Positions 1-8,868 of a DNA stretch of 64,000 nucleotides are shown here, piece by piece. This DNA is from Streptomyces tubercidicus (GTDB taxonomy: Bacteria; Actinomycetota; Actinomycetes; Streptomycetales; Streptomycetaceae). Position 1 is the stretch's first letter. Every line of letters begins with the position of its first letter. The notes beneath the pieces are model-generated. The model was not told where the DNA came from, did no database searches, and saw nothing but the letters and a program-made list of their open reading frames with translations. A program made the position numbers and the translations under genes. Location: assembly GCF_027497495.1 (NCBI RefSeq), contig NZ_CP114205.1:3038001-3102000 (forward strand), given 5' to 3'.

Positions 1-480
1 GGAGACAAAGGCGGCCGCGGAGTCGTCCGTACCGCCCTCACTGTCGGTGAGCTGGGCGGAAAGTCTCGGCCGGATGGATTCCGTCATGCGCTGCAGGAGG
101 TGGTTGATCACCCGGGCGCTGCCATCGGCACCGAGAAGAGCCTCATAGAGCGCGCGATGTTCGGCGACGTGGGCGAACATCGCCGTGAGGGAGGGGTGCG
201 AGCCCTCCGTCGAGGAATCCCCCTCCGAGGAATCCCCGTTCACCGAGAGCGCCGAGGTCGCGGAGAGCAGCTGGTCGAACATCTCCGTGCAGGCCGAGGC
301 GGCCAGGTCATGCACGTCTGTGTAGTGCTCGTAGAAAGTCGAGCGGTGCACGTCAGCGCGGCCGGTCACGTCGGAGACCGAGATCTGACTGAGGTCGCGG
401 TCACCGATCAATTCCAGTAGCGCGCCCTCCATCGCGGTACGGGAGCGGCGGGAACGGCGGTCACTCTGCTGAACGGGCAC
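1..480 (-). CDS. TetR/AcrR family transcriptional regulator (3' end outside window)
   Basis: The first 160 codons are present and the frame is still open at base 1, so the C-terminus lies outside the window. I chose the GTG at 480 (MPVQQSDRRSRRSRTAME). Residues about 17-60 form a TetR DNA-binding domain, with the recognition region reading RADVHRSTFYEHYTDVHDL. The rest is the helical ligand and dimer domain, containing an acidic Ser/Glu-rich insert (GDSSEGDSSTEGS) around residues 80-95. It is divergent from the SDR gene at 646, with a perfect inverted repeat (517-530) between them. The usual inference is repression of itself and the SDR. The ligand cannot be read from sequence. Confidence 0.85.
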   Translation of the reverse strand, partial: MPVQQSDRRSRRSRTAMEGALLELIGDRDLSQISVSDVTGRADVHRSTFYEHYTDVHDLAASACTEMFDQLLSATSALSVNGDSSEGDSSTEGSHPSLTAMFAHVAEHRALYEALLGADGSARVINHLLQRMTESIRPRLSAQLTDSEGGTDDSAAAFVS

Positions 481-516
481 GGAGCCATTGTAGTGTCACC
501 CACACCTGTAGGATAA

Positions 517-530
517 CCGACAAGTGTCGG
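517..530. promoter_or_regulatory. Candidate TetR operator between the divergent genes
   Basis: CCGACA at 517-522 and TGTCGG at 525-530 form a perfect inverted repeat around the dinucleotide AG. It lies 37 bp upstream of the TetR start and about 115 bp upstream of the SDR start. Half-site length and position fit a TetR operator. Binding is inferred. Confidence 0.45.
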
Positions 531-645
531 AGTCGCGTGAGACGTCACCGGAGCGGCATCTCCGACAGTTCACGAAACCCGGCCCATAGGCCCCGCACGC
601 CCCGCACACCCGGCAGTTCTGCCGGCCATCGAGAAGGTGGAAGAC

Positions 646-1458
646 ATGAGCCAGTCAGTAGTCGTCGTCATCGGTGTCGGCGGGATGGGAGAGTCCATCG
701 CCCGCCGCCTGGGCTCCGGAGCCCGGCTCCTGATCGCAGACTTCAACGCCGAGGCCCTGGAAGCCGTCCGTGCGCAACTGGAGAAGGACGGGTACGCCGT
801 CACGGCCGCCCCGGTCGATGTCTCATCCCGGGAATCCGTCTGCGCGCTGGCGCGCCAGGCCGCCGGCCTCGGTCCGGTGCGGACCGTGGTCCACACGGCC
901 GGACTCTCGCCCGCGCAAGCGTCCATCGCCGCCATACTCGCCGTCGACCTGCTGGGGGTCGCAATCGTGCTGGAGGAATTCGGACAGGTCGTCGCCCCAG
1001 GCGGTTCCGGCGTGGTCATCGCCAGCATGGCCGGCCACCGGAACTCCGGGCTGTCCGGCGAAGAAGCCGTGCAACTGGCCACGACACCGGCCGACGAACT
1101 GCTCTCCCTACCGGTCGCGGCCAAGGAACGGTTCTCCGGCCCAGAGGCGGCCTATGCCTTCTCCAAGGAAGCCAACCTGTTGCGCGTGAGGGCCGCGAGC
1201 TCCACCTGGGGCGCACGGAACGCACGGATCAACTCCGTGAGTCCCGGAGCGATCGCCACCCCCATGGGGCAGGCGGAACTCGCCGGCGAACACGGGGACC
1301 AGATGCGGAGGATGATTGCCGCCTCCAACGCCAAGCGAGCCGGAACAGCGGCCGACATCACCGACGCCGTCGCCTTCCTCGTCGGCCCGTCAGCAAGCTT
1401 CATCTCCGGCACCGATCTGCTCGTGGACGGCGGCGTCACGGCACTCGCCGTCGGCTGA
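646..1458 (+). CDS. Short-chain dehydrogenase/reductase (SDR)
   Basis: A 270-residue NAD(P)-dependent oxidoreductase of the classical SDR family. The Rossmann motif near the N-terminus is VIGVGGMGESIARRL, a variant of the usual TGxxxGIG. The active-site Ser is in VVIASMAGHR and the Tyr/Lys pair is in YAFSK. The C-terminal SGTDLLVDGGV strand is typical of the family. An extended segment of about 40 residues separates the Ser from the Tyr, which suggests a specialised substrate pocket. I preferred the ATG at 646 because AGAAGG lies 8 nt upstream; an in-frame GTG at 637 is the alternative. The divergent TetR gene probably controls it. Substrate unknown. Confidence 0.88.
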   Translation: MSQSVVVVIGVGGMGESIARRLGSGARLLIADFNAEALEAVRAQLEKDGYAVTAAPVDVSSRESVCALARQAAGLGPVRTVVHTAGLSPAQASIAAILAVDLLGVAIVLEEFGQVVAPGGSGVVIASMAGHRNSGLSGEEAVQLATTPADELLSLPVAAKERFSGPEAAYAFSKEANLLRVRAASSTWGARNARINSVSPGAIATPMGQAELAGEHGDQMRRMIAASNAKRAGTAADITDAVAFLVGPSASFISGTDLLVDGGVTALAVG

Positions 1459-1476
1459 CGTCACTGGCTCGGCTGA

Positions 1477-1532
1477 TGCCCCTCACTGGCATCTGTGAGG
1501 GGCAGGCCCCAGGGCCCGGCCGGTCGGCCGGG
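1477..1532. terminator. Bidirectional hairpin terminators between SDR and cdd
   Basis: Two hairpins sit between the convergent SDR and cytidine deaminase genes. The first has a perfect 10-bp stem (TGCCCCTCAC at 1477-1486, GTGAGGGGCA at 1495-1504) with an 8-nt loop. The second has a 7-bp stem (CCCGGCC at 1515-1521, GGCCGGG at 1526-1532) with a GGTC loop. Neither has a long T tract, as is common in Streptomyces. Confidence 0.7.
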
Positions 1533-1564
1533 AATTGCCGCAGAGAGCATCAGCCCCCGCCCCG

Positions 1565-1981
1565 TCACCCCCTCAAATGCCCCGGCCCGAACGCATCCGG
1601 CAGCAGCTCCGACAGTGGGCGGATGCCTGCCGTCGTGTCGACCAGCAGCTCCGGGCCGCCGTGTTCGTACAGCAGCTGTCGGCAGCGGCCGCAGGGGACG
1701 AGCAGAGCACCGGTGCCGTCGACGCAGGTGAAGGCGATGAGCCGGGGGGTCGTAGTGGTGTCGGGGCGGTGGGTGAACAGGTCGGAGATCAGGGCGCATT
1801 CGGCGCAGAGGGAGAGGCCGTAGGAGGCGTTCTCGACGTTGCAGCCGATGAGGGTGCGGCCGTCGTTCACGAGGGCCGCGGCGCCTACGGGGTAGCCGGA
1901 ATACGGGGCGTAGGCCCGGGACATCGCGTCCCGGGCCTGCGCGCGCAGTGCGGTCCAGTCGACCTGCACCGGTGGTGTCAT
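1565..1981 (-). CDS. cdd: Cytidine deaminase
   Basis: Converts cytidine or deoxycytidine to uridine or deoxyuridine in pyrimidine salvage. The 138-residue length fits the homotetrameric Cdd family. Zinc-site motifs are complete: CAECA supplies the Cys ligand and catalytic Glu, and PCGRC supplies the other two Cys. The substrate-binding NVENASYGLS motif precedes them. The start codon overlaps the permease stop as ATGA (1978-1981), so translation is coupled to the ABC importer. It is the last gene of the five-gene operon, which argues that the importer carries nucleosides, including cytidine. Confidence 0.95.
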   Translation of the reverse strand: MTPPVQVDWTALRAQARDAMSRAYAPYSGYPVGAAALVNDGRTLIGCNVENASYGLSLCAECALISDLFTHRPDTTTTPRLIAFTCVDGTGALLVPCGRCRQLLYEHGGPELLVDTTAGIRPLSELLPDAFGPGHLRG

Positions 1982-3258
1982 GTGCCTTGTCCTCGGCGGT
2001 AGGGCTTGCCGTTCGCCTTCGGCGGCCGCAGCCGCTGGGAGAAGAGGGCGAGTACCAGCAGGGTGGCGATGTAGGGGCTCGCCTCGACCAGTTCGAGCGG
2101 AACGGTGTCGGCCAGGGCGTACCAGATGACCAGGACGGCGGCAGCTATGCCCGCGACCACGGCCTGGGTGCGCTTGGCGGCCCGCAGCCGGAACAGGGCG
2201 AGCACCGCGAGGAGCGCGGCCAGGCCCAGCAGCAGCGCATGGACGGTCGGGCCGCCGCTGCGCAGCTGCATGGCGTCCATGAAGCCGAACAGGCCCGCGC
2301 CCATCGCGACGCCGCCCGGCCGCCAGTTACCGAAGATCATCGTGGCGAGACCGATGTAGCCACGGCCGCCGGTCTGGCCGTCCTGGTAGAAGTGCACCCC
2401 GATGGAGAGGAAGGCACCGCCGAGGCCGGCCAGGGCGCCGGAGACCAGCACCGCCGCGTACTTGTACGAGTAGACGTTGACGCCCAGGGACTCGGCCGAG
2501 AGGGGGGCCTCGCCGCAGGAGCGCAGCCGCAGTCCGAACGAGGAGCGCCAGAGTGCGTAGAAGGTGCCGATGAAGAGGCCGAGGGTGAGCAGGGTCAGCC
2601 AGGAGACGTTGGTAACCGCGGCGCCGAGGATGCCGGCGATGTCGGAGACCAGGAACCAGTGGTGGCCTTCAAGGGAGGTCAGCCAGTCCGACAGGCCCGG
2701 GACGGTGAAGGTCGGCATATCGGGCATCGGCGGGGACTGCTTGTCGTTGCCGCCGGCCAGCATGGCCGCGCTGCCCTCCTGGCCGTACCAGAGCATGGCC
2801 AGGTACTGGGTGGTGCCGAGCGCCAGGATGTTGACCGCGACACCGGAGACGATGTGGTCGACGCCGAAGGTGACGGTGGCGATGGCGTGCACGAGGCCGC
2901 CGAGCGCGCCGCCGATGATGCCGGCCGCGGCCGCCGCCCAGGGGCCGTGCTCCCAGCCGGCCCAGCCGGCCGCGAACGAGCCGAGCATCATCATGCCTTC
3001 GAGGCCGATGTTGACCACGCCGGCCCGCTCGGACCACAGTCCGCCCAGCCCCGCCAGGCCGATCGGCACGGCGGCGCTCAGCGCGGCGCCGAACTGGCCG
3101 GTGGAGGTGAGGTCCGCGGTGCCGGTGACGGCCCGGAGCACGGAGACGGCGACCAGCCCGACGGCGATGATCAGCAGGATCCAGGGGTAGGTCAGCTTGC
3201 GCTTGCCGCCCCTTCCGGGGACCGCGAGCTTGGTCGCGGTCTTGAGGTCCGTACTCAC
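1978..3258 (-). CDS. ABC transporter permease, BMP/nucleoside class (second permease)
   Basis: A 426-residue inner-membrane permease of the BPD_transp_2 family, NupQ-like, with about 8-10 hydrophobic helices. Family signatures include ERAGVVNIGLEGMM early in the protein and GRGYIGLATMIFGNWRPGG late, which is the coupling-helix region. The GTG start at 3258 overlaps the preceding permease stop by 4 nt, and its own stop overlaps cdd. It pairs with the permease at 3255-4442 to form the channel. Confidence 0.92.
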   Translation of the reverse strand: MSTDLKTATKLAVPGRGGKRKLTYPWILLIIAVGLVAVSVLRAVTGTADLTSTGQFGAALSAAVPIGLAGLGGLWSERAGVVNIGLEGMMMLGSFAAGWAGWEHGPWAAAAAGIIGGALGGLVHAIATVTFGVDHIVSGVAVNILALGTTQYLAMLWYGQEGSAAMLAGGNDKQSPPMPDMPTFTVPGLSDWLTSLEGHHWFLVSDIAGILGAAVTNVSWLTLLTLGLFIGTFYALWRSSFGLRLRSCGEAPLSAESLGVNVYSYKYAAVLVSGALAGLGGAFLSIGVHFYQDGQTGGRGYIGLATMIFGNWRPGGVAMGAGLFGFMDAMQLRSGGPTVHALLLGLAALLAVLALFRLRAAKRTQAVVAGIAAAVLVIWYALADTVPLELVEASPYIATLLVLALFSQRLRPPKANGKPYRRGQGT

Positions 3259-4442
3259 GCCGACACCTCCGGCTTGTCGCTCTTGTCAGACTTGTCGGCG
3301 GTGTTCGCGCGGGACAGGACGGCCAGCTCCTCGCCGACCTTGCGCTGCTGCAGGCTCAGCCCGTAGCGGCGCACGATCTCGTACGCGATGACGACGCACA
3401 GGACGATGACGCCCTGGATGACGCCGACGATTTCCTGGGCGTACCCCTCGAACTCCAGCCGGGAGCCGGTGCGGTCGAGGAACGCCCACAGCAGGGCGCC
3501 GAAGGCCATGCCGATGGGGTGGTTGCGGCCGAGCAGCGCGATGGCGATACCGGTGAAGCCGATACCGGCCGGGAAGTCCGTGCCGTACTGGAAGGACTCG
3601 CCGAGCAGGGTGGGCATGCCGACCAGACCGGCCGCGGCTCCGGACAGCAGCATGCTGCACAGGACCATGCGCTTGACGCTGACGCCGCTGGCCTCGGCGG
3701 CCGGCTCGGAGGCGCCGACGGCGCGCAGGTCGAAGCCGAAGCGGGTGCGGTTGATCCCGAACCAGTACAGCGCACCGGCCAGGACCGCGATCACCACGAA
3801 GCCGTAGACCGGCTTGGGGTGGGTCGGGAAAGCGAAGAAGTGGCTGGATTCCGGGAGGAACTTGGTGTGCAGGAGGTTGCCGTCCTTGACCGCCAGGCGG
3901 CCGTCCTGCAGGAAGTAGCCGATGATCGAGGCGGCGATGGCGTTCAGCATGATCGTGGTGATCACTTCGCTGACGCCGCGGGTGGTCTTCAGCAGACCCG
4001 CGATGCCCGACCAGACGGCACCCACCAGCATCGCGATGACGATGAGCAGGATGATCTGGATCGCGCCGGGGAGCGCGACGGCACCGCCCACGGCCGCGGC
4101 GGCGAAGGCCGCGAGGCGGTACTGGCCGTCGACGCCGATGTTGAAGAGGTTCATGCGGAAGCCGATGGCGACCGCCAGCGCCGAAAGGTAGTACGGCACC
4201 GCCTTGTTGATGATCCAGACCTGGCTGTCGCTGTAGTGGCCGTAATCGGCCATGATCCCGTAGGCGCGGAACGGGTTCTCGCCCGACGCCAGGAAGATCA
4301 GCGACGAGATCACTATCGCGGCGACGATGGCCAGGACGGGCGCGGCGATCGCCAGGATCACCTTGTCGCGGGCGGCGCTCTTGGCGATGGCGTCCACGGT
4401 CGGGTTCTTGGTGGACGTGGTGGAGTTGGTGGAGGTGCTCAC
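3255..4442 (-). CDS. ABC transporter permease, BMP/nucleoside class (first permease)
   Basis: A 395-residue NupP-like permease. A Thr/Ser-rich cytoplasmic N-terminus is followed by multiple membrane segments, with NLFNIGVDGQYRLAAFAAA corresponding to the NIGxEGQ motif of this family. TTRGVSEVITTIMLN and FTGIAIALLGRNHPIGMAFG are conserved cytoplasmic loops expected to contact the ATPase. The C-terminal tail is charged (NTADKSDKSDKPEVSA). The GTG start overlaps the ATPase stop by 4 nt. Confidence 0.92.
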   Translation of the reverse strand: MSTSTNSTTSTKNPTVDAIAKSAARDKVILAIAAPVLAIVAAIVISSLIFLASGENPFRAYGIMADYGHYSDSQVWIINKAVPYYLSALAVAIGFRMNLFNIGVDGQYRLAAFAAAAVGGAVALPGAIQIILLIVIAMLVGAVWSGIAGLLKTTRGVSEVITTIMLNAIAASIIGYFLQDGRLAVKDGNLLHTKFLPESSHFFAFPTHPKPVYGFVVIAVLAGALYWFGINRTRFGFDLRAVGASEPAAEASGVSVKRMVLCSMLLSGAAAGLVGMPTLLGESFQYGTDFPAGIGFTGIAIALLGRNHPIGMAFGALLWAFLDRTGSRLEFEGYAQEIVGVIQGVIVLCVVIAYEIVRRYGLSLQQRKVGEELAVLSRANTADKSDKSDKPEVSA

Positions 4443-6127
4443 TGGTTGTCGCCCTCCTGGTCACGGGCGTCGTGCGACGCAGCGTCGGGCGCGGCCTCTT
4501 CGGGCGCGGCGTCAGTCGGCGCACTCTCTTCCGGCGCAGCCTCGTCCGGCGCGCCGTCCTCCGACGCGCTGAGGTGGCCTCTGGCGGCACCGGTCATGGC
4601 GGAGCCCAACTCCTCCGGGGTGATGACGGCGGGGTCCGCGTCCGCGACCAGCCGGCCCCGGTACATCACCCGCAGGGTGTCGGACAGCCCGATCAGCTCG
4701 TCCAGGTCGGCAGAGATCAGCAGCACCGCCAGGCCCTCGCGGCGCGCCTCGCGGATCTGTTCCCAGATCTGCGCCTGCGCGCCGACGTCGACCCCGCGGG
4801 TGGGGTGGGCGGCGATCAGCAGCTTGGGGTGGTGGCTCATCTCGCGGCCGACGATCAGCTTCTGCTGGTTGCCGCCGGAGAGCGAGGACGCGGTGACCTC
4901 GATGCCGGGGGTGCGCACGTCGTACTCCGCGACGATGCGCTCGGTGTCCTTGCGGGCGCCGGGGATGTCGAGGAGCTTGCCCTTGCTGTTGGGGCGCTCG
5001 GTGACATGGCCGAGGATGCGGTTCTCCCACAGCGGGGATTCCAGCAGCAGGCCGTGGCGGTGGCGGTCCTCGGGGATGTAGCCGATACCGCCCTCGCGCC
5101 GGGCGCGGGTGGAGGCGCCGGACAGGTCCGTGCCGTCCAGGGTGACCGTGCCGTGGTCGGGGCGGCGGGTGCCCATGACGGCCTCGACCAGCTCGGCCTG
5201 GCCGTTGCCCTCGACACCGGCGACGCCCAGTACCTCGCCCTTGTGGATGGTGAAGGAGATGCCGTCCAGAACGGTGCGGACCACGCCGTCGGAGTCGGTC
5301 GCCGACAGGTGTACGTCGCGGACGCGGAGCATCTCCTCGTCGGTGACGGTCGATTCGCGGGTCTCGGGGGACGGCAGTTCGCTGCCGACCATCAGCTCGG
5401 CCAGCTGCTTGGGGGTGGTCTTGGACGGCTCCACCGAGGCGACGGTGGTGCCGCGGCGTATGACGGTGATGTCGTCGGCGACCGAGAGCACCTCGCCCAG
5501 CTTGTGCGAGATGAAGATGACGGTCAGGCCCTCGGACTTGAGCTCGCGCAGGTTGTCGAAGAGCGCGTCGACCTCCTGCGGGACCAGGACGGCGGTCGGC
5601 TCGTCGAGGATCAGGGTGCGGGCGCCGCGGTAGAGGACCTTGAGGATCTCCACCCGCTGGCGGTCGGCGACACCGAGGTCCTCGACCAGGACGTCGGGCC
5701 GGATGTTGAGCCCGTACGCGTCCGAGAGTTCCGTTATCTTCGCGCGGGCGCCGGCGCCGATGCCGTGCAGTTTCTCCGCGCCGAGGACGGTGTTCTCCAG
5801 GACGGTGAGGTTGTCGGCGAGCATGAAGTGCTGGTGCACCATGCCGATGCCGCGTGCGATGGCGTCGCCCGGGGTGTGCAGGGTGACCTGCTCGCCGCCC
5901 AGCGCGATGGTGCCCTCGTCCGGCTTCTGCATGCCGTAGAGGATCTTCATCAGGGTGGACTTGCCGGCACCGTTCTCGCCGCACAGGGCGTGGACGGTAC
6001 CGCGGCGCACGGTGAGATGGATGTCGTGGTTGGCCACGACGCCGGGGAACCTTTTGGTGATTCCGCGGAGTTCTACAGCGGGGGCGTCCGGGACGGCGGG
6101 ACCGCTGCTCGTGGATGCTGCGTTGAT
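4439..6127 (-). CDS. ABC transporter ATP-binding protein, tandem NBD; apparent ATC start
   Basis: A 562-residue double nucleotide-binding-domain ATPase for the nucleoside importer. NBD1 has Walker A GENGAGKST, signature LGVADRQRVEIL and Walker B TLILDEPTAVL. NBD2 has a degenerate Walker A (GVEGNGQAELVE), signature LSGGNQQKLIVGRE and the Walker B-like LLIAAHPTRGVD, which is the usual asymmetry of this subfamily. No ATG, GTG or TTG lies upstream of the internal GTG at 6037, yet the N-terminal strand VELRGITKRFPG that every such NBD needs is encoded upstream of it. The frame begins best at ATC (6125-6127), preceded by GAGGGGAG 6 nt upstream. The C-terminal tail is Ala/Glu/Asp-rich low-complexity sequence. 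Confidence 0.85.
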   Translation of the reverse strand: MNAASTSSGPAVPDAPAVELRGITKRFPGVVANHDIHLTVRRGTVHALCGENGAGKSTLMKILYGMQKPDEGTIALGGEQVTLHTPGDAIARGIGMVHQHFMLADNLTVLENTVLGAEKLHGIGAGARAKITELSDAYGLNIRPDVLVEDLGVADRQRVEILKVLYRGARTLILDEPTAVLVPQEVDALFDNLRELKSEGLTVIFISHKLGEVLSVADDITVIRRGTTVASVEPSKTTPKQLAELMVGSELPSPETRESTVTDEEMLRVRDVHLSATDSDGVVRTVLDGISFTIHKGEVLGVAGVEGNGQAELVEAVMGTRRPDHGTVTLDGTDLSGASTRARREGGIGYIPEDRHRHGLLLESPLWENRILGHVTERPNSKGKLLDIPGARKDTERIVAEYDVRTPGIEVTASSLSGGNQQKLIVGREMSHHPKLLIAAHPTRGVDVGAQAQIWEQIREARREGLAVLLISADLDELIGLSDTLRVMYRGRLVADADPAVITPEELGSAMTGAARGHLSASEDGAPDEAAPEESAPTDAAPEEAAPDAASHDARDQEGDNQ

Positions 6128-6259
6128 GGCGCACTCCCCTCGGGGATGACGGAGCCAATAGGACGGAAAGTCAGGGACCGGAAGGTCACAAGGGGGGACG
6201 TGGGGCGCGTCCCCGGGGGTCCGGCGCTGCGGCGGCCCCGGGGCGGCGGTGGTCCCGGG

Positions 6260-7291
6260 CTACGGCGTCTCCTTGACCTTCACCTTGCCCTCGATGATCT
6301 TCTTCCGGGCCGCGTCGATCTTCGGCTGGATGTCCTTGATGAATCCGCCCGAGGTGGCGAGCGACACTCCGCTGTGCTTGAGGTCGTAGGAGTGGACGCC
6401 GGTCAGCGGCTTCCCGTCCTGTCCGCTCTTGATCAGGTCGAACACGGCCACATCGACGTTCTTCACGACCGAGGTGAGGATCCGGTTCTTGTAGCGGGCC
6501 AGGCCCGGCTGCTGGTACTGGTCCGAGTCCACGCCGATCGCCCAGGCGCCCTTGACCTTGCTGATCGCCTCGATGGCCCCGGCGCCCGACTGACCGGCCG
6601 CCGAGTAGATCACGTCGATACCGCTGTCGAGCATGCCGGCGGCCTTGGCCTTGGCGGCGGCCGGGTCGTTGAACCCCTTGTCGTTATTGGGGTACAGGTA
6701 CTGCGAGGTGACCTTGGCCTTCGGGTCGGTGTCGCGGACACCCTGCTCGTATCCGGCCTGGAACTTCTGGATCAGCGCGTTGTTCACGCCACCGATGAAG
6801 CCCACCTTGTGGTTCTTGCTCTTCAGCGCGGCCGCGACCCCGGCCAGATACGAGCCCTCGTGCTCGGCGAAGACCATCGCGTCGACGTTCTTGCCCTCCG
6901 GCACGGCGTCCACGACACCGAAGGTGGTGGCGGGGAAGTCCTTGGCCACGTTCTGCACGGCCTGGCTGTAGGCGAAGCCGACGCCGATGACCGGGTTGTA
7001 TCCGGCCTCGGCGAAGGAGGTGAGGCGCTGCTCGCGGTCCGCCTCGGTCTCGCCGTTCTTGGCGGTGAGCATCTTGACGTTGACGCCCAGCTTCTTGGTC
7101 GCGTTGTCCGCACCACGGGCGGCCGCTTCGTTGAACGAGTGGTCGTCCCGGCCGCCGATGTCGAAGGCCAACCCGACCCCCGCGTCTTTGGCGCGGTTGG
7201 CCTCGGCAAAGCTCTGACCGCACGCAGTGGCGGTGAGCGCGAGGCCCGCGGTAGCGGTGGCCGCGGCGGCAATCCTGATGACCCGACGCAC
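6260..7291 (-). CDS. BMP-family ABC transporter substrate-binding lipoprotein
   Basis: The 343-residue extracytoplasmic receptor of the nucleoside importer. The signal peptide (MRRVIRIAAAATATAGLALT) ends in a lipobox-like ATAC, with Cys24 as the predicted lipidated residue. BMP/Med-family signatures are GLAFDIGGRDDHSFNEAAARG, VIGVGFAYSQAVQ, VGFIGGVNNALIQKFQAGY and WAIGVDSDQYQQ. The GTG start has GAAGGGAAGG upstream. It is the first gene of the operon and is separated from the ATPase gene by about 130 bp, unlike the overlapping downstream genes. That gap is consistent with separate control of receptor and transporter levels. Confidence 0.93.
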   Translation of the reverse strand: MRRVIRIAAAATATAGLALTATACGQSFAEANRAKDAGVGLAFDIGGRDDHSFNEAAARGADNATKKLGVNVKMLTAKNGETEADREQRLTSFAEAGYNPVIGVGFAYSQAVQNVAKDFPATTFGVVDAVPEGKNVDAMVFAEHEGSYLAGVAAALKSKNHKVGFIGGVNNALIQKFQAGYEQGVRDTDPKAKVTSQYLYPNNDKGFNDPAAAKAKAAGMLDSGIDVIYSAAGQSGAGAIEAISKVKGAWAIGVDSDQYQQPGLARYKNRILTSVVKNVDVAVFDLIKSGQDGKPLTGVHSYDLKHSGVSLATSGGFIKDIQPKIDAARKKIIEGKVKVKETP

Positions 7292-7580
7292 GGGGCCTTC
7301 CCTTCGCTCTAAGCGCCCCCATTGGCGCTGGCTTGTCGGGAGATTAACGCGCGTAGACCTGGCGCAAAACCCTCCACTGCGTGGACGTTATCGATTCGAG
7401 GCGTAGGGGGCCGGAACGAAACACGTGGGGGCGAGCTGCGCGGCCCGTCCAGGCGAGCTGCCGGAACGGGCCGATATCTGCGCTTTGCGGAATTGGTCCG
7501 CTTTACGGGGTGAGACCGGGGGCGCGATCCCGGGCATCCCCGGTCGTCCCGCGGCGCGGCGCCGCCCGGACCCACCGCGA
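7292..7580. promoter_or_regulatory. Promoter and leader region of the nucleoside importer operon
   Basis: 289 bp between the importer's first gene and the amidohydrolase stop. On the minus strand the stretch TTTTGC, 16 nt, TTAATC (about 7335-7365) resembles a sigma-70 type promoter. TCCAC-TGC-GTGGA near 7373-7385 is a short inverted repeat that could be an operator. An ORF spanning 7309-7575 has no family features and I do not call it a gene. Confidence 0.35.
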
Positions 7581-8840
7581 TCAGTCCGCTAGGTCCCCGT
7601 CGAGAAGCACCGCGCCGGTGAACAGCTCCACCCCCACCTTGATCGCCTGCTCATCCACGTCGAAGTCGCCGCGGTGCAGGTCGCGGTGGGTGGGGTCGGT
7701 GGGTGGGTGGACGCCGAGGCGGGCCATGGCGCCGGGGACGTGTTCGAGGTACCAGGAGAAGTCTTCGCCGCCTAGGGACTGTTCGGTGTCCTCGATGGCG
7801 CCTTCGCCGCGGCGGGCGGCCATGGCGGAGTGCAGCAGTTGGACGGTGACCGGCTCGTTGACCACCGGGGGCACTCCGCGGACGTAGGTGATCTGTGGCT
7901 TCGCGCCGTGCAGGGCGGCGACCTCGTCGATGGCCGCGTGCACCAGGTCCGGGGCCTGGCGCCAGGCGTCGAGATCCAGACAGCGGACCGTACCGGAGAG
8001 TTCGGCGTGCTGCGGGATGACGTTGCAGGCGTGGCCGGACGCCAGCCGGCCCCAGGTGACGGCCAGACCGGCGCGGGCGTCGACCCGGCGGGCCAGCAGT
8101 GCCGGTACGTCCAGGGCGACCCGGGAGGCGGCGGTGACCATGTCGGTGGTCAGGTGCGGGCGGGCGGTGTGGCCGCCGGGGCCGTCCAGCTCGACCTCAA
8201 GACGGTCGCAGGCCGAGGTGATCGCTCCCGTACGGAGCCCGATCCGGCCGGCGTCGACGCGCGGGTCGCAGTGGACGGCGAGGATGCGGCCGACGCCGTC
8301 CAGAGCGCCGGATTCGATCGCGTCGGAGGCGCCGCCGGGCAGTACCTCCTCGGCGGGCTGGAAGAGCAGCCGTACGGGGCGCGGCAGGGCGCCGGTGCGG
8401 GCCAGCTCGGCCAGCACCAGACCGGCGCCGAGGACGACGACGGTGTGCACGTCATGGCCGCAGGCGTGGGCGCGGCCGGTGACCGTGGAGGCGTAGTCGA
8501 CGGTCTTGGTGTCCGGGATGGGCAGCGCGTCGATGTCCGCGCGCAGTGCCAGCAGGGGGCGGTCGGGGGCGGCCGCGACGGCCCGTCCGTCGGCGGTGGC
8601 ATCCCGTGTGCCGATGTCACAGACCAGGCCGGTGCCGGTGGCCAGTACCCGGGGGCGCAGACCGGCCCGCTCCAGCCGCTCCTTGATCGCCGCGGTGGTC
8701 CGGAACTCCTGGTTGCCGAGTTCCGGGTGCCGGTGCAAGTCGCGCCGGAAGGCGCTGAGTTCGGCGCGCAGCGCCTCGGGAAGGGCGCCGGGGAGCTGGT
8801 CCCCGGCGGGGGTACGGGCGGCGCTGACCTCTCGGGACAT
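7581..8840 (-). CDS. M20 family amidohydrolase (N-acyl amino acid / hippurate hydrolase type)
   Basis: A 419-residue zinc peptidase-fold hydrolase expected to cleave N-acyl amino acids or related amides. Conserved metal-site regions are HRHPELGNQEF, GHDVHTVVVLGAG, FQPAEEVLPGGASD and, near the C-terminus, LGGEDFSWYLEHVPG. The dimerisation (lid) domain lies in the middle third. I chose the ATG at 8840, with GGGTGA 8 nt upstream; a GTG at 8852 is in frame. It is transcribed from its own promoter (8869-8898), with the nucleoside operon downstream in the same direction. Physiological substrate unknown. Confidence 0.88.
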   Translation of the reverse strand: MSREVSAARTPAGDQLPGALPEALRAELSAFRRDLHRHPELGNQEFRTTAAIKERLERAGLRPRVLATGTGLVCDIGTRDATADGRAVAAAPDRPLLALRADIDALPIPDTKTVDYASTVTGRAHACGHDVHTVVVLGAGLVLAELARTGALPRPVRLLFQPAEEVLPGGASDAIESGALDGVGRILAVHCDPRVDAGRIGLRTGAITSACDRLEVELDGPGGHTARPHLTTDMVTAASRVALDVPALLARRVDARAGLAVTWGRLASGHACNVIPQHAELSGTVRCLDLDAWRQAPDLVHAAIDEVAALHGAKPQITYVRGVPPVVNEPVTVQLLHSAMAARRGEGAIEDTEQSLGGEDFSWYLEHVPGAMARLGVHPPTDPTHRDLHRGDFDVDEQAIKVGVELFTGAVLLDGDLAD

Positions 8841-8868
8841 CACGTGGTTCACCCGTGGAAGGTTACGG

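Noticed and set aside
1948..3366. Long plus-strand frame over the ABC permease genes
   Set aside because: Antisense frame created by GC codon bias; lacks any domain, while the opposite strand encodes intact permeases.
4472..7312. 946-codon plus-strand frame over the ATPase and lipoprotein genes
   Set aside because: Shadow of genes on the minus strand; composition is a mirror of GC-rich codons and it has no domain.
7309..7575. 88-codon minus-strand frame in the importer leader
   Set aside because: No ribosome-binding site, no homologous features, lies in a promoter region.
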